64,000 nucleotides of DNA from Abditibacteriota bacterium (GCA_017445025.1 JAFSVJ010000051.1:1-64000), one strand, 5' to 3'. Positions 33,782 through 42,732 are shown, counted from the stretch's first letter. Numbers and translations: made by a program. Notes: a model not told the origin generated them from the letters alone.

Positions 33782-33806
33782 TTAAATTTGTCATTGGCAA
33801 ATTTAA
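33782..33806. repeat. TTAAATTTG/CAAATTTAA hairpin after a stop codon
   Basis: TTAAATTTGTC-ATT-GGCAAATTTAA begins two bases after the HNH stop codon. The same AAATTTG/CAAATTT unit follows the stop codons at 17400 and 57573 and lies at 37339-37363. Confidence 0.65.
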
Positions 33807-33813
33807 CTATGAT

Positions 33814-33843
33814 TTGTTTTTTTTTTATAATATATGTTATAAT
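33814..33843 (+). promoter_or_regulatory. Promoter of the MBL-rubredoxin and CDF genes
   Basis: TTGTTT (33814-33819) and TATAAT (33838-33843) are 18 bases apart. A second TATAAT lies at 33826-33831. AGGAG precedes the ATG at 33889. Confidence 0.65.
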
Positions 33844-33888
33844 GTTTATAGACACTAAAACTCTATATTTAAAAATAGGAGAAAAATT

Positions 33889-34830
33889 ATGATTATTAAA
33901 GCTGTTAAGTTTAGAAAAGAGGGTTTCTATTCCCAGCCTATGGTATTTGGTGGTGAAGAGGGACCGGATAAGTTTGATAAGTCTGTCAGATACAGTGGTA
34001 GCTTACAAAATTATTTAATCGATACAGGGGATGAGGTAATCCTTGTCGATACAGGTTTACCCGCCGGAACTCCCGAAGAAGTTCCGAATGAGGAAAGTAT
34101 TTTCTTTACAGGTAAAGATATATGTAGCTATATGGATGCTTTTAAGGCACTTGGCTATAAACCTGAGCAAGTGACCAAGATTCTTATCACTCACAAGCAT
34201 GCAGATCATACAGGGGAATTGAAGTCTTTTCCTAATGCTAAAATATATGTGAACGCAGAGGAAACCTCAGCTGAGGAACTTCAAAATATTCCCAATATTG
34301 TCCCGGTCTCTTTTACAGACGGTCCATATTATAATTTCCCGGAAAGCCAAAAGATTAAAGATGGAATTACCTATATTAAGGCTAAGGGACATACTAACGG
34401 AAACAGTATTGTTATTGTGGAACTTGACGGTTTATTTTATATGATACATGGTGATATTACTTATGTAGATGAGGCTTTGTATGAAAATAAACTTTCTATT
34501 GTCTTTGATGATGTTAAGGCAGCACGGGAAACTCTTGATAGGGTTCGTGAATTTGTAAGCAGTCATCCCACTGTATATTGCGGAACTCATACTCCAAAGG
34601 GTTATGAAAACCTTGAGAATAAGCGAGTGATAGATTTGGATAATCCTACACCTATTCTTTTGGCACAGGTTGATTTTTCAGAAATGAAAGCCAGTGGTAG
34701 ATATGTATGTGGTGTTTGTGGATATGTCTATGATCCTGCAGAACATGATGGAGTTGCATTTGAGGATTTGCCTGAGGATTGGAAATGCCCTCGTTGTAAA
34801 CAGTCAAAAGATAAGTTTAACAGAGCATAA
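33889..34830 (+). CDS. Metallo-beta-lactamase fold hydrolase fused to rubredoxin
   Basis: The 313-residue protein has an MBL domain (1 to about 255) with [10 protein letters not shown], the two-metal H-x-H-x-D-H motif, and a further metal His in [10 protein letters not shown] and Asp in IHGDITY. A rubredoxin domain follows (about 268-313) with Cys274 and Cys277 in [15 protein letters not shown] and a second C-P-R-C pair. Rubredoxin holds one Fe and carries single electrons. Such fusions suggest an oxygen- or NO-reducing or other redox role, but flavodiiron proteins have a flavodoxin domain, absent here. The MBL part resembles lactonase-type hydrolases. It is the first gene of a unit with the CDF transporter. 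Confidence 0.82.
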   Translation: MIIKAVKFRKEGFYSQPMVFGGEEGPDKFDKSVRYSGSLQNYLIDTGDEVILVDTGLPAGTPEEVPNEESIFFTGKDICSYMDAFKALGYKPEQVTKILITHKHADHTGELKSFPNAKIYVNAEETSAEELQNIPNIVPVSFTDGPYYNFPESQKIKDGITYIKAKGHTNGNSIVIVELDGLFYMIHGDITYVDEALYENKLSIVFDDVKAARETLDRVREFVSSHPTVYCGTHTPKGYENLENKRVIDLDNPTPILLAQVDFSEMKASGRYVCGVCGYVYDPAEHDGVAFEDLPEDWKCPRCKQSKDKFNRA

Positions 34831-34845
34831 TTTTAGGGGATAGTT

Positions 34846-35970
34846 ATGGGTAGAGTGGAAATGTCCCGTGAAAAAGTCATTGTCAGAACCAGTATCATAG
34901 GTATTATTGCCAATGTATTTCTTGCAGGCTTTAAAGCGGTTGTTGGTTTGATGACAAACTCTATTGCTATTGTTCTTGATGCTGTAAATAATATCTCCGA
35001 TGCGGGAAGTTCACTGATAACTATTATCGGAACAAAACTTGCGGGAAGAGAACCGGATAAAAAACATCCCTTTGGCTACGGACGAATAGAATACCTAAGT
35101 GCCACCATTATTTCTGTAATTGTGCTATATGCAGGTATTACTTCTTTAATTGAATCTGTAAAGTTAATAATTTACCCGGAGACACCGGATTATAATACAG
35201 TATCTTTAATCATAGTGGCTGTTGCTGTTGTTGTTAAAATTCTGTTAGGTCGTTATGTCAAAAATGTGGGTGTTAAGGTGAATTCCGATTCACTAATCAA
35301 TTCCGGTGAAGACGCCAGATTAGATTCTATTATATCCGCATCAACTTTGGTTGCCGCAGGAATTTTCTTGATTTTTCATGTTTCATTGGAAGCTTGGCTT
35401 GGTGCCATTATTTCTGTTGTGATAATTAAATCCGGAATAGAAATGTTGCGAGATACAATTTCTCAGATACTTGGAGAACGTAATGATAAATCTCTTGCCA
35501 AAGGAATTTACGATACTGTTATGAGTTTTCCGGATGTTCAGGGAGCTTACGATCTTGTGTTGAATAACTATGGACCGGATACTTGGAACGGTTCTATTCA
35601 TATAGAGATTCCGGATACCTATTCTATGAATAAGTTAGATTGGTTAACCCGTGAGATTATTCGTAAGGTTTTACAGGAACATAAAGTTATTCTCACAGGA
35701 ATAGGCGTATATTCGGTAAATACACAGGATTTAGATGTTATTGAAACGAAGAAAAAGGTTGAAGAAATTATTTTTGCTAATGAATATGTTAAGCAGATTC
35801 ATGCCTTTTATTTAATGAAGGATAAAAAAATATTACGCTTTGATATGGTGATTAGTTTTGATGCCAAAGATCGCAGAGCTGTATTTAATGAAGTGGTGGA
35901 CCGGGTTCAAAAAGCATTTCCCGATTATGAACTTCAAGTCACAATGGATACAGACTTTGCTGAAGAATAA
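34846..35970 (+). CDS. Cation diffusion facilitator family transporter
   Basis: The 374-residue protein has about six transmembrane helices and the CDF signatures SIAIVLDAVNNISDAGSSLI (metal-site Asp residues in DAVNNISD) and SGEDARLDSIISASTLVAAG. A cytoplasmic C-terminal domain of about 150 residues follows. CDF proteins export divalent metals in exchange for protons; the DAVNN variant cannot be assigned to one metal, with Zn, Mn or Fe possible. It begins 15 bases after the MBL-rubredoxin gene, with AGGGG upstream, so metal supply to that enzyme may be linked. Confidence 0.87.
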   Translation: MGRVEMSREKVIVRTSIIGIIANVFLAGFKAVVGLMTNSIAIVLDAVNNISDAGSSLITIIGTKLAGREPDKKHPFGYGRIEYLSATIISVIVLYAGITSLIESVKLIIYPETPDYNTVSLIIVAVAVVVKILLGRYVKNVGVKVNSDSLINSGEDARLDSIISASTLVAAGIFLIFHVSLEAWLGAIISVVIIKSGIEMLRDTISQILGERNDKSLAKGIYDTVMSFPDVQGAYDLVLNNYGPDTWNGSIHIEIPDTYSMNKLDWLTREIIRKVLQEHKVILTGIGVYSVNTQDLDVIETKKKVEEIIFANEYVKQIHAFYLMKDKKILRFDMVISFDAKDRRAVFNEVVDRVQKAFPDYELQVTMDTDFAEE

Positions 35971-35980
35971 TTAATATTAA

Positions 35981-36020
35981 AAAACCTCCGGGACTATGAG
36001 TAGAACCGGAGGCTTTTTTA
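35981..36020 (+). terminator. Bidirectional terminator after the CDF gene
   Basis: CCTCCGG (35985-35991) and CCGGAGG (36006-36012) form a 7-bp stem with a 14-base loop, preceded by As and followed by CTTTTTTA. Confidence 0.75.
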
Positions 36021-36039
36021 AAAATCAATAATTAAAAAT

Positions 36040-36480
36040 AAAAAATCAAATTCGTGGTGCGAAGCACCAGGTGTTGTGATTTGTAATTTGTGATTTGAAA
36101 GCAGAAAGCAGACGACCCCCCACGGGAAAATCAAAGATTTTCCTCGTAGCTTCTAGTCAAAAATCTTTAGTGATAAAGATTTTTGCCGTCGGGCACCTGA
36201 AAATCGTAGATTTTCCGGCTCTTGCTAAAAACGACAAGTTGTTGTCGTTTTTACAAAAAAGCGATGCTTATTTCTCACCCCTAAAACCCATTCCCAAAAA
36301 GTTTTTGCAAATGCTTCAATTTTTTGGAGCCCTTGGGTTGTTTCGGTATTCGCAAGGCTTTTTGGGGACCCCGAGATTACCGCAATTCAACCCCTAATGC
36401 AGTAGGGGGGACTGACTGTATACCGAAGCCAACCTTAAAATTTAGAGCCCTATAACCATTGTCGAACGCAGTTCGACGTT
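36040..36480. repeat. Mosaic palindromic repeats between convergent genes
   Basis: No gene is visible here. Units are: TGGTGC-GAA-GCACCA (36055-36069); an 84-base block at 36152-36235 shared with 10280-10363; the GCTTATTTCTCACCCCTAAA module with a TCCCAAAAAGTT...TTTTTTGGAGCCC repeat (about 36260-36340); a GACCCCGAGATTACCGCAATTC module leading into GCAGTAGGGGGGACT (about 36367-36413); and GTCGAAC-GCA-GTTCGAC (36461-36477). Several AATTTGTGATTTG-type AT words also occur. Confidence 0.75.
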
Positions 36481-36507
36481 TTTGTGATTTGTGATTTGGA
36501 AAATCTT

Positions 36508-37248
36508 TTACAGGTTTGTCCTGTTGATTTGGTTTGCTATGTATCCGGCGCTGAATCCGTTGTCAATATTTACAACACTAATTCCGTTGGCACAGGAATT
36601 GAGCATAGCAAAAAGTGTGGTAAGTCCCTTGAAATTGGTTCCATATCCTACGCTTGTGGGAACTCCTATGACCGGGCATTTTACCAACCCTCCTACCACA
36701 CTTGGCAAAGCTCCTTCCATGCCTGCAACAGCGATTATAACATTAGCATCTTCAAATTTATCTTTAAAAGATAGAAGTCTGTGTAGTCCCGCCACACCTA
36801 CATCAAAAATTCTGCACACCGGAGAGCCCATTATTTCGCATATACAGGCAGCTTCTTCTGCTACGGGAATATCAGCAGTTCCGGCACATAGGATAGGAAC
36901 CTTTTTTAGATTACTGTCTACAGAAGGTGCCTCTCCGGATATTAAAATCCTTCCGGCTTCATTGTATGTTGGATTTGGTATATAGTCTTTTATCTTTTCA
37001 TATCTATCTTTTTCAAGGCGTGTTCCTATAATACAGGGATTGTTTTCTCTCAGGGAATTAATAATTTTTATAACTTGTTGGTCAGTTTTACCTTGACAGA
37101 AAACAACTTCAGCTTGCCCACACCTTTCTTTTCTGTTTGTGTCAATTTTGGCAAAGCCCAAGTCTTCAAAGCCTTTAATTTCTTTGATAGCTTCTGCTTT
37201 ATCTATTTCATTATTCAAAAGCTTATCAAGTATTTCTTCAATTTCCAT
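36508..37248 (-). CDS. larB: Nickel-pincer cofactor biosynthesis protein LarB
   Basis: The 246-residue protein has the PurE-like fold of LarB: GFAKIDTNRKERCGQAEVVF, GEAPSV and CAGTADIPVAEEAA near the middle, VAGMEGALPSVVGGLVKCPV and GVPTSVGYGTNFKG near the C-terminus. LarB carboxylates the nicotinic acid adenine dinucleotide ring and releases the pyridinium-3,5-biscarboxylate mononucleotide, the first step to the nickel-pincer cofactor of lactate racemase-type enzymes. larA, larC and larE are not adjacent. The frame ends before a repeat-rich gap, convergent with the CDF gene. Confidence 0.87.
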   Translation of the reverse strand: MEIEEILDKLLNNEIDKAEAIKEIKGFEDLGFAKIDTNRKERCGQAEVVFCQGKTDQQVIKIINSLRENNPCIIGTRLEKDRYEKIKDYIPNPTYNEAGRILISGEAPSVDSNLKKVPILCAGTADIPVAEEAACICEIMGSPVCRIFDVGVAGLHRLLSFKDKFEDANVIIAVAGMEGALPSVVGGLVKCPVIGVPTSVGYGTNFKGLTTLFAMLNSCANGISVVNIDNGFSAGYIANQINRTNL

Positions 37249-37261
37249 GTTAATAATTCCA

Positions 37262-37363
37262 TTATCAATTCACAATTCACAATTCACAATGCACAATTGT
37301 CGTGGTGCGAAGCACCACAATTTTATGCTTTATGCTTTTTAAATTTGCGATTAGCAAATTTAA
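37262..37363. repeat. AATTCACA tandem words and two hairpins
   Basis: The word AATTCACA recurs three times at about 37267-37290, ending AATGCACAATTGT. Then come GTGGTGC-GAA-GCACCAC (37302-37318) and TTAAATTTGC-GATTA-GCAAATTTAA (37339-37363), between the start of larB and the end of tilS. Confidence 0.65.
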
Positions 37364-37374
37364 CTTCTGCTTTT

Positions 37375-38634
37375 TTATTTCAATTCCATAAAGTGGGTAG
37401 GGGATTTGGTGCGGGCTTTCTCTCCCATAACCACTCCCGGCACCCATACAGGACAATTCCCCTTATACAAAACAATATTCATATATCTTGTTTCGGTAGG
37501 GACTTTGTTGTCCTTAAGAATATCACTTATTTTTTTGTGTCCTTTTAAGCCCAGAGGCTGGATTTTAACACTTGGCTCTATATTTGTTAAGGAAAAGTCA
37601 AAACCTTCATCTCGGTCAAAGTAAAAGCGTTTTTTATTATATTTAATCTCTTCGTCTATTCGTTTGATTATGAGAGTTTTATTGATTTCCTTTATATATA
37701 TTTCATCCTTGTCAATTATATATGAAAAAGGCTCCGGTTTTTCTATAGACTTAACTTTCTTGATTTTAAAAATCCCGCCTTTAAGTTCCGCAAAGAGTTC
37801 ACCTGTGTCCAAGAATGACACAAATTCTTCTCCCTTATCCAAAAACTCCGATATCCTTTCAATTTCTTTTAAAGAGATATCTTTTGTTGTTCCTTTTACT
37901 TTGACTATCAATTCTCTTATAACTCTGTGTTTAATGGCTTTAGGAAGAGAGTTGATTTGAAGGGGAGATGGAGCATTTTCTAAAGCATTTATAGCTTTTT
38001 GGGTTTCCTCTTCCATATAGTTTTCTGTTTCTTCCGCAATGGATGCCAACCTTGATAGAGAACCGAAAAGATTTTGGTTAATTTCCAAAAGAGAGGGGAT
38101 AATTATATTTCTAAATTTATTCCTTGTGTAATTGTTTTCAAGGTTTGTTTCGTCAAAACAGTATGAAAGGTTGTTTTCTTTAAGGTAATCATAAATCTGA
38201 TCTTTTGTCATATTGATTAGAGGTCTTATGATATTTCCTTTTTCGGCTTTTAGTCCGTTAAGTCCCTCAATTCCCGTGCCTCTCACAATATTCATAAGTA
38301 TGGTTTCACATTTGTCGTTAAGATTATGACCTAAGGCGATTTTATCAAAGTCTGTCTCTCTTAATATATCAAAAAGGTATTTATATCTTAACTCTCTTGC
38401 CCCTTCCTCAAGAGTGGTTTTAGTTGTTTTTACATATTCATAAACATTTAAATGAATAACATTAATTTCCACTCCAAGCTTTTGGCAAAGGTCAACACAA
38501 AAAGCCTCATCTTTATTGGCATTTTCTCTTAAATGATGATTAAAATGCACAGCTAAGGTGAGGTTATCTTTATATAGCTTATGTAGGAGAGCTACGCTGT
38601 CCGGCCCCCCGGAAAGTGAAACAATTATCTTCAT
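37375..38634 (-). CDS. tilS: tRNA(Ile)-lysidine synthase
   Basis: The 419-residue protein starts MKIIVSLSGGPDSVALLHKL, with the SGGPDS PP-loop of ATP pyrophosphatases. LGHNLNDKCETILMNIVRGTG and CFDETNLENNYTRNKFRN are the TilS-specific motifs; a C-terminal substrate-binding domain ends in EKARTKSPTHFMELK. It makes lysidine at C34 of tRNA-Ile (CAU). An in-frame GTG begins at 38640, but ATG at 38634 is preferred. A TATAAT lies only 10 bases upstream of this start, so the mRNA may be leaderless. It is divergent from the first glycyl radical enzyme gene. Confidence 0.9.
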   Translation of the reverse strand: MKIIVSLSGGPDSVALLHKLYKDNLTLAVHFNHHLRENANKDEAFCVDLCQKLGVEINVIHLNVYEYVKTTKTTLEEGARELRYKYLFDILRETDFDKIALGHNLNDKCETILMNIVRGTGIEGLNGLKAEKGNIIRPLINMTKDQIYDYLKENNLSYCFDETNLENNYTRNKFRNIIIPSLLEINQNLFGSLSRLASIAEETENYMEEETQKAINALENAPSPLQINSLPKAIKHRVIRELIVKVKGTTKDISLKEIERISEFLDKGEEFVSFLDTGELFAELKGGIFKIKKVKSIEKPEPFSYIIDKDEIYIKEINKTLIIKRIDEEIKYNKKRFYFDRDEGFDFSLTNIEPSVKIQPLGLKGHKKISDILKDNKVPTETRYMNIVLYKGNCPVWVPGVVMGEKARTKSPTHFMELK

Positions 38635-38644
38635 ATTCACTTAT

Positions 38645-38650
38645 ATTATA
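38645..38650 (-). promoter_or_regulatory. Extended -10 of tilS
   Basis: On the minus strand TGATATAAT is the best promoter element upstream of tilS. No good -35 is seen. The distance to the start codon leaves almost no 5' leader. Confidence 0.45.
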
Positions 38651-38688
38651 TCACATTTTGACCTTTTTTCATAATTATTAGTATTATT

Positions 38689-38718
38689 TTGACAAAAATA
38701 TAAAAATAATGTTATAAT
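38689..38718 (+). promoter_or_regulatory. Consensus promoter of glycyl radical enzyme 1
   Basis: TTGACA (38689-38694) and TATAAT (38713-38718) are perfect consensus boxes with 18-base spacing. The leader is about 60 bases. Confidence 0.8.
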
Positions 38719-38783
38719 ATAATTGAATATAAACAGATAGAATTGTTTTTGTTGGACAGATTAATTCTTTGATAGAGGAGTTT

Positions 38784-40901
38784 ATGGAAAAACGAATAAA
38801 GCATTTATTGGATTTAACCTTAGATGGTAAATTATTTTTAACTCCAAAGAAAACAGAATATGACCCGGAAGATGTGCTTTTGGATCCTATTGATATGTCT
38901 TGCAAGAGAGTTTGCGAGTATATTTTAAACCAAGAGCCTTATCTTTCTGAGAATACAGCCTTGACAGGATTTTTCCATTTTGACGGTAGCGTGGAAGGTG
39001 ATTTCTTCACCCGTGTAGGTCATTATTGGTTTGATGTGGGAATAGAGAATTTTTATGCCAAAGAAGGTCGTTTCGTCAATTTTGAATGGCAACACTCTGT
39101 AGCAGATTTCAATAAAGTTTTAAAAATAGGTATAAAAGGTTTTATCAAAGAAATTAAAGCATCTATTAAGAATCATAAAGGCGAAAGTGATAAAATCAAG
39201 TTTTTAAAAACTCAGTTGAAAATATGTGAAACTGTTATCCTTTGGGCAGAGAAATGTGCCGACAGAGCCGAAGAAAAATCTTCTAAATACAAAGGCGAAA
39301 CCAAAGACCATCTTTTAAAACTTGCCAAAGCATTAAGAAGTGTCCCAAAGAATCCCGCAAAATCTTTTTACGAAGCAGTTTTGTCTATACTCATAATATA
39401 TGCCTTTGTTCCTGATAGTCCCGGCACTCTTGACAGATTTTTATATCCCTATTATAAAAAAGATATTAAGAATAAAACTTTGACTGTGGACGAAGCGAGA
39501 GCCTATTTACAGGAATTGTTTTTGATATTCCAAGGAAAGCAGGTAAAAGGACACTCACATTTTACTCGTGGCGGTCAATGTCATTTTACTGTGGGTGGTT
39601 ATTTGCCTGACGGTAGTGACGGATTTAACGAACTTTCAAAATTAATAGTTGATTCTATGGAAGAATTGCCAACATATATTCCTGAAATTTCTCTTCGTTG
39701 GACAAAGAAGACCCCCAGAGAAATTTTGAGATATATGATGGATATGGAACGCAAGGATCCCAATAAGAGAATAGCTTTCGTTAATGATGAACCCAGAATA
39801 AAAGCCCTTATGGAATTGGGCGGTTTCCCTTTTGAAATAGCCTGTGCTTATACAATGGTAGGTTGCAATGAGCCTCAGCTTCCCGGGGGAATCTTTATGG
39901 GTGGAATAACCGTAGGTATTCCAAAAATCTTTGAAACATTAATGTTTGACAGAGAGAAGGATGTTTTAAAGTGTAAAACCTTTGATGAATTTAAAGTTAT
40001 TTTCCATGAAGAGTGTGTCCGATGGTTCGATAAAGCTGTTTGGTATTATGAAAAGTTTCAAGAGCTCCGTTCAAGAGATACAAACTTGGTTTCCTCTTTC
40101 TTGTTTGAAGGATCTATTGAAAGAGGTGTTTCCATAACTCAAGGTGGTGCAAAATATTGTTTGGCAGATTTTTCTGTAATAGGAATAACAACAGTTATAG
40201 ACTGTTTGACTGTTATAAAACAGTTTGTTTATGATGAGAAAAAATGGTCTATGAAAGATATGTGTAATGCCCTTAAAAACAATTGGCAAGGTTATGAAGA
40301 AATGGAAAGATACATTTTCAACAATGCCAAGTTTTTCGGAAACAATGAATCTATATCAAACGAAATGGGTGACTTGTTTACAAAGGAAATGTATTCTTAT
40401 TTTAAGGGTAAAAAGAGTGGTTTCGGATATCCTTATATAATGGGAAACCTTGTAGGTTATATTCCTCATAACACACTTTTGGGAAAGGGAATAAAGGCTA
40501 CTCCCGACGGACGTCATGATGGAGATATAATATCTTTTGGTATAGGGCAGTCAGAGGGAAGAGATAAGGAAACCCTAACAGCACTTTTACTCTCAGTTGC
40601 CGGATTTGATAAATACGGAATAACAAGAGGGGATACAGTCACCAATGTAATGGTAGACCAAGCTCTTATAAGGGACGATAAACAGTTTGAGAAATTGGTG
40701 GACTTGTTTGAAACCTTCTTTAAAATGGGTGGTATGCATTACCAACTGACCTATGTTTCAAAAGAAGAACTTCTTGAAGCAAAGAAAAACCCGGACAAGC
40801 ACAGAAATCTGCGTGTCCGCGTATCCGGCTTTTCAGATTATTATGTAATTTTGGACGAAAGAATCCAAGATGAGATAATTACCCGAACAGAAAAGCATTG
40901 A
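38784..40901 (+). CDS. Glycyl radical enzyme, PFL-like, unassigned substrate
   Basis: The 705-residue protein has the active-site Cys361 in VGCNEPQLPGG, with Glu363 two residues later as in dehydratase/lyase members, and the radical Gly682 in LRVRVSGFSDYYVILDERIQ. The length is shorter than pyruvate formate-lyase and choline lyase (about 760-850 residues). The Glu after Cys points away from pyruvate formate-lyase, which has Cys-Cys. The substrate is unknown; diol or amino-acid derivatives are possible. No activating radical-SAM enzyme is next to it. GAGGAG lies only three bases before the ATG at 38784, and the TTG at 38769 is a less likely start. It is oxygen-sensitive by mechanism. Confidence 0.85.
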   Translation: MEKRIKHLLDLTLDGKLFLTPKKTEYDPEDVLLDPIDMSCKRVCEYILNQEPYLSENTALTGFFHFDGSVEGDFFTRVGHYWFDVGIENFYAKEGRFVNFEWQHSVADFNKVLKIGIKGFIKEIKASIKNHKGESDKIKFLKTQLKICETVILWAEKCADRAEEKSSKYKGETKDHLLKLAKALRSVPKNPAKSFYEAVLSILIIYAFVPDSPGTLDRFLYPYYKKDIKNKTLTVDEARAYLQELFLIFQGKQVKGHSHFTRGGQCHFTVGGYLPDGSDGFNELSKLIVDSMEELPTYIPEISLRWTKKTPREILRYMMDMERKDPNKRIAFVNDEPRIKALMELGGFPFEIACAYTMVGCNEPQLPGGIFMGGITVGIPKIFETLMFDREKDVLKCKTFDEFKVIFHEECVRWFDKAVWYYEKFQELRSRDTNLVSSFLFEGSIERGVSITQGGAKYCLADFSVIGITTVIDCLTVIKQFVYDEKKWSMKDMCNALKNNWQGYEEMERYIFNNAKFFGNNESISNEMGDLFTKEMYSYFKGKKSGFGYPYIMGNLVGYIPHNTLLGKGIKATPDGRHDGDIISFGIGQSEGRDKETLTALLLSVAGFDKYGITRGDTVTNVMVDQALIRDDKQFEKLVDLFETFFKMGGMHYQLTYVSKEELLEAKKNPDKHRNLRVRVSGFSDYYVILDERIQDEIITRTEKH

Positions 40902-40914
40902 AAATAAAAAATTA

Positions 40915-40942
40915 AAAAAGAGCTGAAAGGCTCTTTTTTTTT
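40915..40942 (+). terminator. Terminator of glycyl radical enzyme 1
   Basis: AAAAAGAGC-TGAAAG-GCTCTTTTT with extra Ts, directly downstream of the stop codon. From 40943 to 41060 only degenerate repeat remnants are seen (GGTTAGGGGGGAGAG near 41048). Confidence 0.9.
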
Positions 40943-41095
40943 GTCGGAATTCAACCCTGTCTTTTGCTTCGCACCCACCAAAGGCAAGGGGTAGCACCAC
41001 TCCACCCCCTATGTCTGCTAAAGTTGTTTGAATAATCTCAAGCAAGAGGTTAGGGGGGAGAGTGTGAGAACTTTGAAAAGGTTTTAAAGGACAAA

Positions 41096-42241
41096 ATGGT
41101 TCTAGGCTTTGTGGAAGGTAAGCCCTACTCTCAAATCATTGAAGAAACGAGTAGAGAACTCAATGTAGAGAAATGGAAAATAGAGAGATTGGTTAGAACC
41201 GAAGCCGCCTTTATTAATAACCAAGCACAACTTTCTGCTTATTATAAATCAGGTATTAAATACTATAAATACTTAGCACGAATAGATGAGAGAACCTCAC
41301 CTGAGTGTAAAGAGCATAATGGTAAGATATATGAAACTGAAAAAGCCGTAGCGGGTGATAACTTTCCTCCCCTACATTGTTATTGTAGGTCTGTTACGCA
41401 AGCCGTTTTTCTTAAACCCGGAGAGAAAGTAGTTGATAATCAGATTGTTAAGTCTAATAAAGAGAAAGAAGAAAAGAAAAGTGATTTTAAAACTAATATA
41501 GATAAAGAAAACATAGATAAAATAAGTAGTGAAGAAGATACGGGTTATTTAGAGAGTAGAAAAAGAAAAGAAGGTAAAGACTACACTATTAAAGGGTCTT
41601 ATAATGGTAGGTTTGATAACTCAAAGGGTAGTGAGTATAAGAGTAATAAGAGTGAGAATTTAGGAGAATTAAAGGATAGTAATACTAACCACAATAACGA
41701 TAAACCTAACAATAGTAAACCTAATAAAAATAATGATGATAAAGTGTCAGGTGTTTTAGGTGGTGGTGATACTAAAGGTTCTAATAGTAATGGAACAAAT
41801 AATGAAAATAAAGAGTCTATTATAAGTATATTAAGAAAGACTTTATTTAATCCTAAATATAAGTATGAATCTAATAAAAAGGCAGAAGCGGCTGCGAATA
41901 ATTATATTTCAACTAATACATTTACTATAAATAAAGGACAAAAAAAGCACCATAAAAGCGGAAAGCCTTTAGAAAATGGAAAAACTTTAATTTTAAGTAA
42001 AGATGGTAAAAGTGAATCTGAAATAGATAAAATGTTAGAAGAGATTGCTAATAATTATAAAGGAACCGGAGAAAAACAAATTAGCAAAGGAAAGTGGGAC
42101 CATAAAGAAGTTATTACGCTTAGCCCTGAAGATGTAAAGAAATATAATTTATGTTTTGAAAGTTATATAAATCAAAATATAAAACAGGGGATATTACTAA
42201 ATTTACTATTCATTATGATAGTGAAGTATCGGTTCATTTAG
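41096..42241 (+). CDS. Phage MuF head-morphogenesis fragment fused to Ntox50-like toxin
   Basis: The 381-residue frame has an N-terminal phage Mu F/SPP1 gp7 head-morphogenesis domain, truncated at its 5' side (KIERLVRTEAAFINNQ, IDERTSPECKEHNGKIYE, FPPLHCYCRSVTQAVF); then a 130-residue Asn/Lys/Ser linker (about 135-245); then a C-terminal Ntox50-like toxin domain (KGQKKHHKSGKPLENGKTLI, ANNYKGTGEKQ). This is the layout of MuF polymorphic toxins carried by temperate phages. One base is apparently missing from the A4 run at 42181-42184: adding an A restores TKFTIHYDSEVSVHLVPDF and stop at 42255, the expected Ntox50 C-terminus. As given, the last residues (about 16) are out of frame. The coding frame continues upstream to about 41060 without a better start. 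Confidence 0.7.
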   Translation: MVLGFVEGKPYSQIIEETSRELNVEKWKIERLVRTEAAFINNQAQLSAYYKSGIKYYKYLARIDERTSPECKEHNGKIYETEKAVAGDNFPPLHCYCRSVTQAVFLKPGEKVVDNQIVKSNKEKEEKKSDFKTNIDKENIDKISSEEDTGYLESRKRKEGKDYTIKGSYNGRFDNSKGSEYKSNKSENLGELKDSNTNHNNDKPNNSKPNKNNDDKVSGVLGGGDTKGSNSNGTNNENKESIISILRKTLFNPKYKYESNKKAEAAANNYISTNTFTINKGQKKHHKSGKPLENGKTLILSKDGKSESEIDKMLEEIANNYKGTGEKQISKGKWDHKEVITLSPEDVKKYNLCFESYINQNIKQGILLNLLFIMIVKYRFI

Positions 42242-42265
42242 TCCCTGATTTTTAGGAGATATGAA

Positions 42266-42526
42266 ATGGATTTTGACCAAGAAGATGAATTATTAAATAA
42301 ATATAGAAATAAATATGTTATAATTTCAACTAATGAAGAAAAAATATATGGTAAAATTGGTAGCATAGGAAGAGCCTGTAATTCAGATTCCGGTAATACT
42401 GAAATACGAGTAACTCCTGTGGGTGAAACTTACTTTATATCTGTAGAATATACAAAAATAGTATCTATTGAAATTGTAAGTAAGGAAGATTGTATAGGAA
42501 AAGCAGAAGAACCTTTAAATAATTAA
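42266..42526 (+). CDS. Probable immunity protein to the MuF-Ntox50 toxin
   Basis: The 86-residue soluble, acidic protein starts 10 bases after the restored stop of the toxin frame, with GGAGAT upstream. Its body is a compact beta-rich fold pattern (KYVIISTNEEKIYGKIGSIG, EIRVTPVGETYFISVEYTKI). I do not recognise the family. Position and size suggest the immunity partner of the toxin. It is followed by a strong terminator. Confidence 0.55.
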   Translation: MDFDQEDELLNKYRNKYVIISTNEEKIYGKIGSIGRACNSDSGNTEIRVTPVGETYFISVEYTKIVSIEIVSKEDCIGKAEEPLNN

Positions 42527-42547
42527 TTAAGTAATACTTACAAGCCC

Positions 42548-42583
42548 AAGCACTTAACTTTAATAAGTTAGGTGCTTTTTTAT
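42548..42583 (+). terminator. Terminator after the immunity gene
   Basis: AAGCACTTAACTT and AAGTTAGGTGCTT form a 13-bp stem with one T-G pair and a TAAT loop, followed by Ts. Confidence 0.85.
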
Positions 42584-42670
42584 TTGTATATAAAAACAGA
42601 ACACAAACCCCTTTATTTGGCTTAAATACAAGAGTTTTAAGTAAAGGGTATTATTTACTCAAACAAACCC

Positions 42671-42716
42671 AAAAACCCCTTAATTTAGCGATATTTTAAG
42701 GGGTTTTTGTTTTTTA
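42671..42716 (+). terminator. Second terminator
   Basis: AAAAACCCCTTAA and TTAAGGGGTTTTT form a 13-bp stem with a 12-base loop, then GTTTTTT. It isolates the next small frame from upstream transcription. Confidence 0.8.
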
Positions 42717-42732
42717 TAAGGAGGTGTTTTAG

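Noticed and set aside
36095-36397. Open frame of 100 codons after the CDF gene
   Set aside because: It is a translation of the 84-base block and neighbouring palindromes; the matching frame at 10.2-10.5 kb is equally spurious.
36491-36985. Plus-strand open frame of 164 codons
   Set aside because: It is antisense to larB, whose minus-strand product has clear family motifs.
37262-37302. AATTCACA tandem words considered as a CRISPR array
   Set aside because: The units are eight bases without spacers; no array of 25-40 base repeats with unique spacers was seen anywhere in the window.
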